From: Sisyra terminalis
Taxonomy: Eukaryota; Arthropoda; Insecta; Neuroptera; Sisyridae
Assembly: GCA_958496175.1 (NCBI GenBank)
Contig: OY292274.1
Span: forward strand, 2,852,001 to 2,916,000
Reading direction: 5' to 3'
DNA: 64,000 nt
The notes under the pieces were generated by a model. The model worked only from the letters and a program-made list of their open reading frames with translations, was not told the origin of the DNA and did not search any database. This document shows, in pieces, positions 22,521-35,189 of this stretch. The translations under genes and the position numbers were made by a program. How positions within the stretch are numbered: the first letter of the stretch is position 1; each line of letters starts with the position of its first letter.

Positions 22521-25500
22521 AAACCGTTACTGATGATATAGAGACGTATACATGTGCATAAAAATTATTCCTTCTCAAATTGCCCACTTTTAAAGATTTT
22601 GCTGAAAGATTGTCAATGCTGTTGGTCCTAAATCATTTGTGGTTTATATTCATTTTCGTTTTGTACTTAAAAGATGCCCAACTTGTTCAAGAATAACCTA
22701 TTTAAAGTGATCAATGTACATTCTCTATAGTTATAGTTTTTAGCACATTTTTTTGGAAAAAAATAGGCCAACTCAAATTCTTCGATATTTAATAAAAAAA
22801 AAATGATCTGGTCTGGATTTTTGTAAAATCATTTTTCTTTCCGCTAATTCTAGAGTTAGTTAAAACATCAGATTTTTTCCAAAAAGAAAAGATGCATTTT
22901 TAATGGTGTTCTTCCGCTTTCTCTTTATTCTTGAGCTCAAATCTTTTCAAAGGTCATTATTTCTTTGATATAGCAGTATTAGTCAGAAAATTAAAAAAAA
23001 AGCATTGAAAGAGATTTTGCGTAAAAATATCAATAAAAAAATGCAAATATTTAAGTTTCAAGTTTCAAGAACCATTTTTTTGACATACCACAGAAATTGG
23101 TACTTAAGTAAGTTCATTGTTGGTTTTAGGAAACGTTTATAACTTTAGGAGTCAATTATAAAAAAAATAAAACAATATTTTGCTATAATTGAATCATTTT
23201 TAAATGTCAGCATTTCTTTAAATACCATTTTAACACTAAGGCACGTAAAACTTTGGTCACTAAAAAACTTACAGTAATTTATAGATGTTAATTTACTGTT
23301 TAAGGATACAATAAAAAGTAACTTTTGTCATTTTTATATCAGTATTTAATATAACATTGAGTTGTTACTGAGTAGATTATGTCGTCAGCTAATATAATTT
23401 AATCTTCACACAAAATCCAGAAAACGTTTTCAATAGCACGAAATCAACATTAAACGGACGATAGGCAGAGATTAAGTACTTCTTTTGGAATGAAAGCCTT
23501 ACATCATAAAAGGCACACATATTACGCCTTTCGGTACCGCAAGCTTTTATTTCGTTAAATTGAGAAGGTAGTAGGAAATAAAATATTAAAAAATTACATT
23601 GAACCGCAAAAGTTATTTGGTTTCCTATATAATTGATTGTAACGTATGTTAAAGTTCTCGATGAAAGATTAAAAAAACAAAAAACAAATCATAACGTTAA
23701 AAAATTGTTACAATCAGGTAAGTCTTAGAAATATAAAATTTTTGAAATTTAATATTTCATAAAGTTTGGTAATGAAAAAGTCAAAAAGAAAACCTGTCTG
23801 TGATTGATTCCGAAAATCAAACATTACCGAATTTAATACTTGATTATCCGGTTGGTTAAAATTAAAAAAAACCCTTTTAACCAGAAAATCGAAACCCTTT
23901 TGACCATTAGCTGAGCCCTCCGATTTTAATATTCCCATGCTATTTATTTTCCCACGTACGAAATATTCATATTATTGACAGAAAAATAAATAATACGAAA
24001 CGGAATACGTTATTTTGTACAAAACACAACCATTCGGAATTGCACATTCTTACACAAAAATTCGAATCTATTATTAATGATGACCATGCAATCCCAAAAT
24101 AGGTATAAAGCATATTCATAAAGCTGCTAACCTGTATTTTCGTAACCCATTGTCAATACAATACCAATAGTCCGATCGACCATTTCTAAGGCTCGTATTA
24201 CAAAAACAGACCCCCATTTCGAGAATCATGCATAGATCATTTGACCACTTTCCGCATTACATCCTCAAACAGTGAATCCGAGCCCGACAAATGTATTGTG
24301 CAAAACTGTAACCTCCAAACGATACCTGAACACTTTCCATCCCGGCCCCAAAGCCCTTTTTTCATATTTTTTTCTTTTTCTTCATCGATAATTTACCAAA
24401 ACGCGCAATTTCGGTCCGAATATTTTCGGAATTCTATGGAGATGACGAGAAGGGTGGACATTCATTTAAATTTGGCTTCAAATATATAGGGCTTACCTGT
24501 AAATTGACGAGAAATCTACCTGTTGAGTGAAAGAGAATTTGAATGTTGAGATGGAAAAGAAAGTATTGCACATCCAAGGAATCTATTGTGTCCCTTTTTC
24601 AGATGAAACACTCAGATTCGTCTCAAATGGAAGTGTAATTTTATTCCCTTTTTCAAATTATTGAAAATTGCACGTGCAAAAGTTATGCTCTTTTGATCAA
24701 AAAGGATTCCTAATGGAAGCTTCAAGTAACAATAACATACTTATCGTAAAAATCGAATAGCTTTAAACATATAACTATTTTTATTTTGCAAATAAGAAAA
24801 ATAAGAAAATTCATTGACTCATCTAACGTTTTAACAATGGCTTAATGACCTAACAATACTACTGATTGCTGCGCTAAGTATCAAGAGCTTAAAGCTTTAA
24901 TTCAACTCACCGCAAATTGTGAATAATTGAATCCAAAGTCACCTTTAGCATGTCGAATAAAACCAAAAATAATCATATTGCAATCCTCTGATAACTGATA
25001 ACTCTAATAACTTTGAAGCATTTCTTAAGGAATAATTAAAAATTTTCGCAGCATTGCTGATTGAAAAATATGAATTACATCTTACAGATAGAACCAAGGT
25101 CTCTTAGCTCCAGTGAATTAACCAATTTACTTATAGACCCACGTACATGAAAGGTGCCAAGAACGTATCTCAATATGAATAATAATTTCAAGCGTTGACT
25201 TATATTGCTTCCGATAAGTACAACATGCTGAGTTGCGATGTTTGTATCAATAACGATAATATGGCAAAGTGTTGATGAAGTTCTACAATTAATCGGGCAA
25301 ATAGCAAAAATTACCGTTACAATGTTTATTAAACAACTTACTGTCAGTCTTTCAAACATTTTTATTGATTGGTTTTTATTAAAGCATTCCGTAGATAGAA
25401 AGTAACCGTCTTGCATTGACTATAATTGTTTTAACTTTTTATTTGAGATTTCATCAGGTCCAGCTTTTATTTATTTGATTTATCGACAGTAAAACATTGA

Positions 25501-26679
25501 ACTTTGTGTCTTTACTTGTAAATTTCTATGTTCTTAAACTAAGATTGCTGGAATTATTCTTGAGAAAATAATTTATCAAGAATTTAAAGCGGCTTGCAAC
25601 TACAGCATATTCGAAAGCAATAAAACGTAAGCTCTATAAAACGTAATTTGTATTATACTATGTAAATTGAATTTCTACATTAAAGCAGTGTAGCATATGA
25701 TCGATGCAATAGTGGCGCTTTTAAAATTGAGCTTTTTGTTCATCACTCCCATTTCTCTCGCATTTGCTCTTCCATTCAATTTTATTTAATTTTATTTATT
25801 CAGACCACAAATGGTCAAAACACATTTTACAGGAAACATAAAAAATGATTGAGAAAGTAAAAGTGATTTAAAGGTAAAAATAAACGAAAGGTAATTCGAT
25901 ACACGCGGAAACCAAATAATGTGCAACCTATTTCTTCTCACCTTACATGGACAAACCCATAGAGCCCATGAAATGTACGAAAACAGACAAAACGTGAATT
26001 TGAATGTTCGATTTGTACAATTTTTCGAAATTCTATGAATTTTTATTTTGTTCTTCTCCAGAAATGTCTTCTTTGTACAAGTTTTTGAAATCTGTAATTT
26101 AATATTATTCAAAACTGCTGGTTAGAGCCATTTAATGGGTAAAAAATAATTTTACTATTATCTACCTTGAATTTAAAAAGAAAAACACCTTGAAATGGAT
26201 TAAAAATTTTAATAAATTAAAATATTAGGTATATAGAAAAAATGAGTAAAAAAATTTTTTTTTTTTTTTAAAATTGTAGTGAAAAGGAAAGAAAGACTAT
26301 TTCTCGATAGGTCATCGATCCAAAATTTCAATGAAAGCAAAAGTAGTTTCACAAAAAAAAAGAAAAAAAACTTTTTTGGATACAATAACAACTTGAGATC
26401 GGCTCTTCTTTGAGTTATAACCTGGCAATATGTTTTAATATTTCACGGTTAAAAAATAAATTGCTTTAAAAATAATTATTTAGGTTTCGTTTCTTCTCAA
26501 AATTTAAAATTGTTACATTTCCAAATAATTCTAAAAATGTTGCCAAATATTTGAGTTTTATTAAATTGCATGACTTAAAAAACTTTGAATTTATAACACT
26601 ATTTATATCGTCAATAAATCGTTTTTTATACTAAAATAAAAATTTGATTATCTTGAAAGGAGATGAGTCCGTCACCAAT
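22521..26679. other. Region without a recognised gene
   Basis: Mostly A/T-rich with dense stops. The interval 24170-24530 is less A/T-rich and holds an 82-codon frame (24241-24489) without recognisable features. On the minus strand, 25075-25416 is open for 113 codons. A GTAAGT at 25341-25346 and a TTGTAG at 25289-25294 could instead make a small intron. Neither can be called a gene on sequence alone. Confidence 0.35.
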
Positions 26680-26687
26680 GAAAATTA

Positions 26688-27274
26688 AAAGTTCCAAAAA
26701 ACCAACAACAACGAAGACAACCATCCATAAAACATCATTTTACTCAAGAAACCAAAAAATGGCAGCTTACGACAGTCTAGTGGACTAGTGGACAGAGCGA
26801 TCAAGTTCCCTCTTAGCACCAAAGCTGGTGAAGAAGAAATTTATGATAATTAAATATATATCCATTACTAACGGATACGACAGTTCAATCGTAGAAAAAA
26901 TAATATCGAAATTTACTATAAAATCCATTCTTCAAACTCCACAAAAAGAAAATAAAAAATATATAAAATCAGACTTCAATAATGTATTCAGTTTTATAAT
27001 CGCCAACTTCCTAAAGAAAAATAACCTCAATATTGCATTTTCAACAAACAACAACATGATGAAAGTTCTTAATCTATTAGAAAACAACCAAATTACAACG
27101 GAAAATTAAACCGGAATATATAAAATGAAATGTGGTTCCTGTGAAAAATTTACATTGGCTAGAGTGGTAGATCTTTCAGAACAAGATATAAGGAACATAC
27201 ACTCAAGAAACCTACTTAAACAACAACTTCAAATTTTACAAAACACCTTTATGACGAAAATCAACAATGCTTAA
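26688..27274 (+). pseudogene. Penelope-like RT thumb and GIY-YIG remnant
   Basis: The frame from 26688 reads KKPTTTKTTIHKTS, matching the post-catalytic RKPT..T..IH motif of Penelope-like transcriptases. It continues with QKMAAYDSLV, interrupted by a stop, then ISITNGYDSSIVEKII (26862-26910). After a stop at 27107-27109 the same frame continues TGIYKMKCGSCEKF, which is the GIY part plus the cysteine pair of the endonuclease. It then degrades through DLSEQDIRNIHSRN to a stop near 27272. The YIG half is lost (FTLARVV replaces it), so the nuclease is dead. Confidence 0.75.
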
Positions 27275-27448
27275 ATTTCGAATCAAATTTTAAGCCACTA
27301 CATATTTGTAAAAAAGGATCACATATGAACACCCTAGAAGAATATGAAATATACAAAGCACAAAAACTAGGTCCAAATAACATCCTTAACGACAAATTAT
27401 ATAAAAAACAAACCTATATGCGATTTGTTTACAATTGACAAAATATTC

Positions 27449-27493
27449 ATTACCTGATGATGACAGCCAAAAACTGTTGAAATGCGTCGTAAT
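27449..27493 (+). ncRNA. Hammerhead-ribozyme-like motif of the Penelope-like element
   Basis: Stem I pairs ATTAC (27449-27453) with GTAAT (27489-27493) perfectly. The core CTGATGA (27454-27460) is followed by stem II GACAG/CTGTT (27462-27466 with 27474-27478) and GAA. A minimal stem III ATGCGT and C27488, the predicted cleavage position, complete the fold. This matches the small dimeric type I hammerheads known from Penelope-like elements. One extra T lies between the core and stem II. Confidence 0.65.
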
Positions 27494-27781
27494 AAAGAAA
27501 AAATTGAGTCATAGGACATATATTATATTATTCATTAGTTTGCATGACAGTCTATATATTTATATTTAACCAAAGGATGGCTAAAATTTTTTGTTGAAAT
27601 TCGAAAATTACAACCACATGCCTTATCGTTACACTCACAATAAGATATAGGTAGCACGTTATAACAGAAAACTAAAAGAAAAAATATCCTTTACATTAAA
27701 CTGAAAAATTAAAAATATTCTAGTCATCAATATTGTGTGGTATAGATATCACTGGATAAATCTTAAAAAAAAATTAAAAAA

Positions 27782-28330
27782 CTAGCTGAACCCGGCAGAC
27801 GTTGTTTTGACAGTCTATATATAATGGCTGCAAATAAATTACTAAATTTTAAAGCATGTTCTTGAAACATTGAAAAACCCTCTCTTAACAACCAACAGCA
27901 TTCCTTGCTGTACCTACTATAACTTAGCATAAAAATATACATTTTCAATTAAGTATCTTAAATTGTCTTCTATCTGAAAATATCGATTTCAATTCTAGAA
28001 GAACGTTAAAAAATCTCCCTTGGAACTCGTAACGTCCTTCGCTATACCTGTTAATGCGAAACTAAATTGAGTCTCCTAATTTCATAAAAAAAAATGTTCC
28101 TTACATGATTACAAAGATGTGTACAAATTTTAAAATCATCGGTAAAGAACTTATTTATGTCCCTTGATTGCTTATATCCATTTTTATATCAATGTAGGTA
28201 CATGAATTAAGTACATAATATTCTTCAAAGATAACTAAACGATCCATAAAGTTGTATAATTCATGAAGTGTGAAAATCATGTTTTAAAAAATAGGTAGTT
28301 TTTCTATTGCAGAAGTTGTAATATGGTCCC
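27782..28330 (-). mobile_element. Helitron 3' part, copy C
   Basis: CTAG at 27782-27785 followed by CTGAACCCGGCAGACGTTGT is the minus-strand 3' end of a Helitron, matching the end of the element at 46004-48035. The 3' flanking base is T. Downstream sequence (28035-28300) is weakly similar to the sequence on either side of the foldback at 55522-57449. The 5' end was not located. Confidence 0.55.
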
Positions 28331-28575
28331 CAAATTTCTTAAATCTTTAAAAAAATACTATCAACGTATTAGTATATCATGCATACAAAGTCGTTGGTAT
28401 TAGCTGGTATACCATGGACTTATATCATGACTTTACTTAATTAAAAGATGTTCATAAATAATTAAGGGATTATATCATTTGTTGACAATTTGTTTGACTA
28501 ATTATTTAGATTATAGATCTCACTATTAATTCAAAAATGATATAAATTATATTCCTTGCCGATATGGTAAAAAAA

Positions 28576-29831
28576 AACCGTAAACAAGTTGACGCCAAAT
28601 ATTATTTTTTTTTTAAAAACCGAATGCCAAAAAATTGCTCATGAATTGCTCTTTCGAAATACATAATTGCTCCACTGCTATCATTAATCATTAATTAATT
28701 AATCGTAATTAAAAAACCAAAATTTAATTCCCGATTATCTCTAATTATATGGACTTATTTTTATTGTAATTGGTGCCAAAAAATTGCTCATCCTTTTTTC
28801 TGATAATAATGATGAATTTTTTGTTCATAAAATTGTTTCAAATTAATTAAGTAAATAAATAATTATTTTACGGCTTTAAGCCCGCGAGTAATAATTGTGA
28901 CGTCATCGTCGCGCGACAAGTTGCTAGCCGCTTTTATGAGGACAATCCATAGTGACTTATTAGGTTACATGTGTATACATCCATGTAAACAAACTTATAT
29001 TGTTGGCTTAATTATAAAATAATAATAACAAGAGGAGTAGGACAATTTCAGTGATCTTGCTTTTAAGAGCAAAAACAATTTAGTTACTCTGAAATTTCTT
29101 AGATTTCCCTGTTGAAGACTTTCATGACACATTTATGGAGCAGGTGATGGACTCCGTTCAATGATGAATTTGTGCCTGTAAGTTTTTTTTTTAATAAATA
29201 TTTCCTTTAAATAATGTTTTCAAATCTTTGTCTCCTCCGATTTGAGCTTCGATCAAGTGGTCACAGTGAATTTTTGATGGAACAGCTACTCAACTTTGTT
29301 CTGTTCTTCTTGTCCGTGGCAAAATACGTTTTTTATTATTTTTTATTTTTATCTATTGAAAAAAATGACATAAACTAGTAGTCAATATTATGAATAAAAT
29401 AGTAAACACCGGAATTCTTTTCATGGATGTATACACATGTAACCTAATAAGTCACTATGGCTTGTCCTCATAAAAGCGTCTAGCAAATTGTCGCGCGATG
29501 ATGACGTCACAATTATTACTCGCGGGCTTAAGCCGTAAAATAATTATTTATTTACTTAATTAATTTGAAACAATTTTATGAACAAAAAATTCATCATTAT
29601 TATCAGAAAAAAGGATGAGCAATTTTTTGGCACCAATTACAATAAAAATAATTCCATATAATTAGAGATAATCGGGAATTAAATTTTGGTTTTTTAATTA
29701 CGATTAATTAATTAATGATTAATGGTAGCAGTGGAGCAATTGTGTATTTCGAAAGAGCAATTCATGAGCAGTTTTTTGGCATTCGGTTTTTTAAAAAAAA
29801 AAAAATATTTGGCGTCAACTTGTTTACGGTT
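28576..29831. mobile_element. Foldback element 1, 410-bp arms
   Basis: The arms 28576-28985 and 29422-29831 are near-identical inverted repeats of equal length, starting AACCGTAAACAAGTTGACGC. The loop is 436 bp. The inner arm ends contain GTAATAATTGTGACGTCATC and TCGCGCGACAA, unusual for this A/T-rich DNA. In the loop, 29103-29168 reads DFPVEDFHDTFMEQVMDSVQ before a stop, and a GTAAGT follows at 29178-29183, an exon-like trace of unknown origin. No transposase is present and no clear target duplication was identified. Confidence 0.8.
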
Positions 29832-32259
29832 AAAAAAAACAATTCAAAGCGTTTAAATATAATAGTGTTTAGGTACTACAGTAAAATGTTTAAGGAACTC
29901 CATATAATTCTCCATCCATTCACCTTCACCCTTCTGATTAATCTTTCGTGTTGAGTTTGGCATCGAGTGGGGCGGCTTTCATTCTCCAAAACGCGAACGT
30001 GTGTCTCGTATTTTTCTATGGACGTGCTAAATCGGTTGAGGGTTGAAGAACGAAACGTTGAGTTATTGTTACCCGCCTAAAAATAGGAAAAACTCTGCAT
30101 AAAACATGTGCGAATAATGGCTATGCCGTAGATAATATGATTTGTTTGTACTTCCATTTCAGTGAATAAAAATTCACGACAAAAACGTTACAATCATTGA
30201 ACATTTAACGCAATTATCATAAAATATTGCATTTTATTAAATCAATTGTCCATTTGTCCAACACATGAACCATTTAATTGCACTGCAATACGAATGGTAT
30301 ACAATATAAAACACGTATTGTTTGAGAAGTTCTTCGGGGGTTGCTACAAAATATACAAATTGGAAAATTCGATATTCATGTCTATTGCCGAATACAACAT
30401 TAAATAAAAACCCCAAATTACTTCAATGATATCAAACTCCTCACTTGCATACATCTCAAAATAACCAGATAAATCACTAGAGAAATATAACTAACAAAAT
30501 ACAGGTACGTTTCGTTTGAATTACACAGCCATTTTATAAGTTATACATTGAATAATTAATATCTTTCGTTTTATTCACTTTGCTTTAATTATTTAACTCC
30601 GCCTTTCGAAATTTCTGTATGATTGGTGGAAATATGTTACCTAAAGCTCGGCATCATCGTTAGGTCAACGCCCTGAGTGTTCAATGAAAGGGTTGATGTC
30701 ACAGTCAACGCGAACCCTTTCCCTTTCATTACCATGGCAACCCTGCATGATGTCGGTCTTTTGTAACTAAACCCCTTGATGGAACAATTCAACCCTTTGA
30801 CAGTTACGATCGCCCTATTTGGGAGGTACCTGCGCTCATTATTCGCTTGTCAGGAAACCCTTTTCTGCGTTGTAGATAACGTTGTTAATGTTTTTATAAT
30901 ACCCTTTATTATATACTCAGTTAAATGAAAGAACAAGTTTCCAAATACAAAGCTATTTGTATTGAACGTTATAATCTTGAACTTTTTATGTTCTTTATGA
31001 AAATTTCAAAAAAGCTCAGTATCCGAAATATTAGACGTAGATTTGTCGGATGTTAACATAACTATAACGTCATTAGTCCTTTAACCCTTAACTACTTACA
31101 AAGACCATTGCCATTTTTGACATCAAACAAAAATTGTGTTGTTTAGTGTTAAATATACGAATTTCAATTAAAAACCGTAGTAGTTTTATTTGAGTGGTTA
31201 AGAAAAATAAGAAACAATTAAAAGCAAATCAAATTTTGGTCATTATATATCTATTCTTGAAGTCTATCGACATATTTTCAAATCTTTATAGCTTCGGCCT
31301 CAAATTTTCTGGATTAGGTGATATCGTTAGACTTATTGAATACCTGAAGTTTAATTTGACATATATGTAGAGTATAAAAGTATACTTTTATACTCTACAT
31401 TAAACTAATATATAAATAATATCAATCTAATTACTCATTAACCAATACGATACTTCCCGAAGTCCTACAAGCTGATATTTGGAATACCTACAAGCCAAGA
31501 TTTGCAAATAACTAACACAAAATTATAAAACCTATAACTCAGCTTTTAACCTCATAAATTATGGTGAAATTCAGTAAATCAAAATAAATTGTTTCCCAAA
31601 TATCTGGAAATTTGAAATTTAGTATGCAAGCTAAGATTTGCATACAAACAACAAAAAGCTTAAGATATTTGCCAGTTTTACACTTAAACCTCCATAAAGG
31701 ACGTGAACTGAAATACAAGTCAAATTCAAATAACATTATAAAATTTAAAATATCCAAAACACAGATAACAACAATCAGGCTTTACGTTGTTTTTTTTTTA
31801 CATTAATACTTCATTGGATGTTTATAATTTCAAAAAACAATTTTCGTATTACGAGCCTGTTTCAATTTCGACTCTTTAATGGGATATTTTAGAGCTTTTT
31901 TTCGTACTGATTTTATAAGTTTCTAAATAAAACTGTTGTTTTAATTCGATTCCTATAAGGCATATATGGAGCCGATGCACAAAAACTACAGTTCAAAAAA
32001 ATAATGAGAACTTGGATATCTTTCAAAAATATATGAAATCTTATCAAAACCAATTCATGCAATGACTTCCAAGCTCTTTACGGATTCCTTTTTATAAAAT
32101 TAATCATTAATCATTTGAAGAGCCAAGTTCTAGCTTTAGCTCCTAGCCTACATCTTTGCATAAAAGTATAGTATTTTGGACTTTTCGTATAAAAATTAAA
32201 TGGTACACAATTCATGAGAAGTGACTTAACTTTACACATATGCGTATAATATATTTAAA
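29832..32259. other. Region without a recognised gene, with one long perfect palindrome
   Basis: Mostly A/T-rich. A less A/T-rich part at 29940-30080 has no assignable frame, and 30640-30870 carries several AACCCTTT/AAAGGGTT words. A perfect palindrome is annotated separately at 31365-31400. Confidence 0.4.
31365..31400. repeat. Perfect 36-bp palindrome
   Basis: The sequence reads ATGTAGAGTATAAAAGTA followed by its exact reverse complement with no spacer. It can extrude as a cruciform. It contains TATAAAAG in both orientations, resembling two divergent TATA boxes. No element ends are seen around it. Confidence 0.85.
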
Positions 32260-34172
32260 CTAGCTAATGCCCGCGACTTCGTCTGCGTAGCGTAAGTGTT
32301 ACATATATTTTCTTTTTAGATTTGTTATTTGTAGTGATATATACAAATTTTTATTTTTTTTATTTCTTCTACGAAAACAAATCTAAAACATAAAATACAT
32401 AAAAAAACATAATCATACTTAAAAACACTATTTTATCAACTTTAAAAAGACACATTTAATAAGCTGTCGTTTAGAATAAAATAGTTGTTGGTAATGATCA
32501 ATCCATTTTCAAAAATATTTATAAATATATATATAGAGTATGGTCTATCGCGTGTACCTACGGTAGGTATACCTACCGTGAACCAAATAATCCATAAACC
32601 AATCAGTATCTATACATAAGTAACAAATATCGTCAAGTTCAATAAAGTCGGTCTTAATTATGACTTAAGACAGTAAAAAGTTATCAAAATACTCGCGTTA
32701 AAATAACAGAAGTTAAGGGTATAGATTTTTGAATATTAATAGGAAACCCATCTCATTTTCTCGATTCCCGAATGAACAGTTTTCCCAAAACTATTACCCT
32801 CCTGCAATGTGCACCACTACCGCGAAATTGGAATTTTTACAATTGCATGAAGCCCAGTTCTTCCATAATCAACTATCACCATTGTGTAAATAAACACTTA
32901 TTATTAAAATATCTGAATTTCAACTATGTAATTAAACCATATTGGATAGTCTCGAGTTCACCATACACCACTTGGCGTATGCCTTTTGCTCTGGAAAAGC
33001 ATTTTAAATTTCTTTTATCATAATGACTTACCGTATATTAAACTTTCAAAACACTCCGTTCCCCTTTTAAGTTGTCATTCTTTGATAGGAGCCAGTAACT
33101 TTAGTTCGCAAAATTGCGGGTAAGTATTTTCTTTTAGTTCGCCAAATGTCTGAGGGTACTCGCTCACTAATGCATTTATTTGTGAATACGTATTTCGGAT
33201 TTTCAGATTCACAATATATGAAAGTCACAGAACTTAATGCTCACTTATAAACTTAACAACCTTTTCAAATATATCTATCGAAGTTTTAACTTTTAAGCAA
33301 ACCTTAAGTTTTTGTTTTTAATAAGAAATCAATTTTGTATTATTGTTTTATATTAAGCAGTAATAACGTTTCGCCTTTAACAGACATTAATTATTCAATT
33401 TGGAACTTCGGTTGTTTATTAGACGTTATCCGTTACAAACTTTGCAACCGTTTTTCACTTTTAGTAACCCGATCTTATTATCTACATCATATAAGGAAAA
33501 TACTTTGAAAATACGTTGGAAAATATACCAAATTTCATGGACACAAACGTAAACTTCTATATAAATATAGAATGTTAATCGAAAAAAAAAATTATCTTTT
33601 TTGTTTTGATTATCATGACTAAAATGGAATTCGATTTCGCACATTTGGACGTTGTACATACAAAATTGTGGGAAATAGGTGGAAAGCGTGGCAATAAGTT
33701 CAAATATTTTATTTATTTTCAATAACAATAATTGGTTTTAAAATTGTTCTAAAAACCGTAGAAAAGTTAGTATGGAAGATTTTATATATTTATTGATGAT
33801 AATGAAATATATGACAAAAAATTGCTCCCTTAATAGTTTCCAGCAGATTTCATAATTACTCCAGATCATAATCATTGGTTCATTAAAAAGAAAGATTTTA
33901 AAAAGTTTGATTGTTGAAAAACGAACAAAAATTACAAATCGCCTATTTGGTATAAGTACTACATATTAAACTTTTTGATATATATATAAATAAACAGACA
34001 CTTATATTTTATTTCTAAAAATAAATGAACTTTGTTTTATATTAAACGGTATAATATTTCGCCATTTTCAACAGCATTTTGATAATTAAATTTAAAATTT
34101 CGATGGTTGATTAACTACATTTTCTCATACAAATTTAGTCACCCCTTTTCACTCTTTTAGGGTAGGAATAGT
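32260..34172 (-). mobile_element. Helitron, copy D (non-autonomous)
   Basis: CTAG at 32260-32263 is followed by the shared 3' block GCCCGCGACTTCGTCTGCG in minus orientation, and the 3' flanking base is T. The interior is colinear with copy E (36086-38479, opposite strand) over about 1.8 kb. A block near 33350-33480 recurs in diverged form near 34040-34165, so the interior holds an old direct duplication. A 20-bp palindrome ACGGTAGGTATACCTACCGT lies at 32563-32582. The homology stops at a GGGTAGGAAT sequence where a SINE fragment joins; the 5' TC end was not found. Confidence 0.75.
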
Positions 34173-34232
34173 GGAAAGGTGGTTGCTCCAAAACTGGTAG
34201 GTGTTGGATGTCAATTTCGTGTAGAGCAAATT
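34172..34232 (+). repeat. tRNA-like SINE fragment
   Basis: GGTGGTTGCTCCAAAACTGG and what follows align with the middle of the SINE at 6676-6757, on the plus strand here. The B box is mutated. It joins directly onto the end of the Helitron D homology. Confidence 0.5.
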
Positions 34233-35189
34233 TTTGATTTTTCTCGATTTACGGATTTTTATTAACTCTAGCGACACTAAAGACCTTTGTAATTATTAGT
34301 CTAACGTAAATATCAATTATACGGAATATGCTATTAAATATTTTTTTCGGTAACTTTGAACAGTTTATACGTTGAAATAAAAATATTGCGTTATAAATTT
34401 TATGCAATATAATTAAACAGGGTAAAGCATTAAACACAAATATTGGCTTTTTGTTCAAAAAATGCTCTATACATATTTTGATTGTCGAGTAAATTTTTAA
34501 GTTTGTAGTTTTACCAACAGGCATTAGATATTTTTAGCTGATTCTTAAAATAAGTTTAAAATTAGGTTACTATAATAAAAAAAATGATATTGCAGCTCAA
34601 AATTTTATATTAAATTTGCCAAAAAAGTGAATAAATTATGTTGATATGTTCATAAGCATGGTTACATTCGCTTAAAAATGAGCCTGATTAAATAATTTTT
34701 AATTCAAAATAAAGTGAAGAATCTCATCCTTTTATACTTTGTATTTCCAAGTATTTTACTTTGATAAAACTTAAAGTAAAAGCTAATAAAGAATTAAGTT
34801 GAATTTTCCGCAGGGGATGGTTTTTGAATAATGTCAAGACGGTTGTTAGAGATCTCGAGCTCTTGAAATAATTTACAATTTGAATACATTAACGAACTCA
34901 CCTCAACATACTTTTCATTTACTTTAAATTTAAAAGCTACATTTTTTCAAGTTAATTTCCATATATAATTGCTAATGCATGATAAATGCCATTAAAATAT
35001 TGAAGCTCGCCCTTAGAGAAAGGCACTGGAAATGTTTAACATTTCATTATATCCACCAACGTGTTTGCCTCCTATATTAATTATGAATAATTCGATCAGA
35101 TTCATATTTTTTTTTGTACATTAATTTATTGAAAAAAATATCTATTTTGGCCATAGTAATTTACGAGTATGGGCTTACCTAGATATAAT
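34233..35189. other. No recognised feature
   Basis: A/T-rich DNA with a 91-codon minus-strand frame (34249-34524) that has no recognisable motif. Confidence 0.35.

Larger units (their letters stand above)
26680..27530 (+). mobile_element. Penelope-like element, 3' part
   Basis: The segment carries, in order, the C-terminal part of a Penelope-like reverse transcriptase, a GIY-YIG endonuclease remnant and a 3' region with a hammerhead-like motif. This is the known domain order of endonuclease-bearing Penelope-like elements. The 5' part of the element, including the catalytic palm, is absent, and several frameshifts are present. It ends near the AATAAAGAAAAAATTGAGTC stretch. Confidence 0.8.

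Noticed and set aside
25075..25416. A 113-codon minus-strand frame with a hydrophobic start and a possible internal intron
   Set aside because: No recognisable family, cysteine pattern or regulatory context; the splice-like words could occur by chance in A/T-rich DNA.
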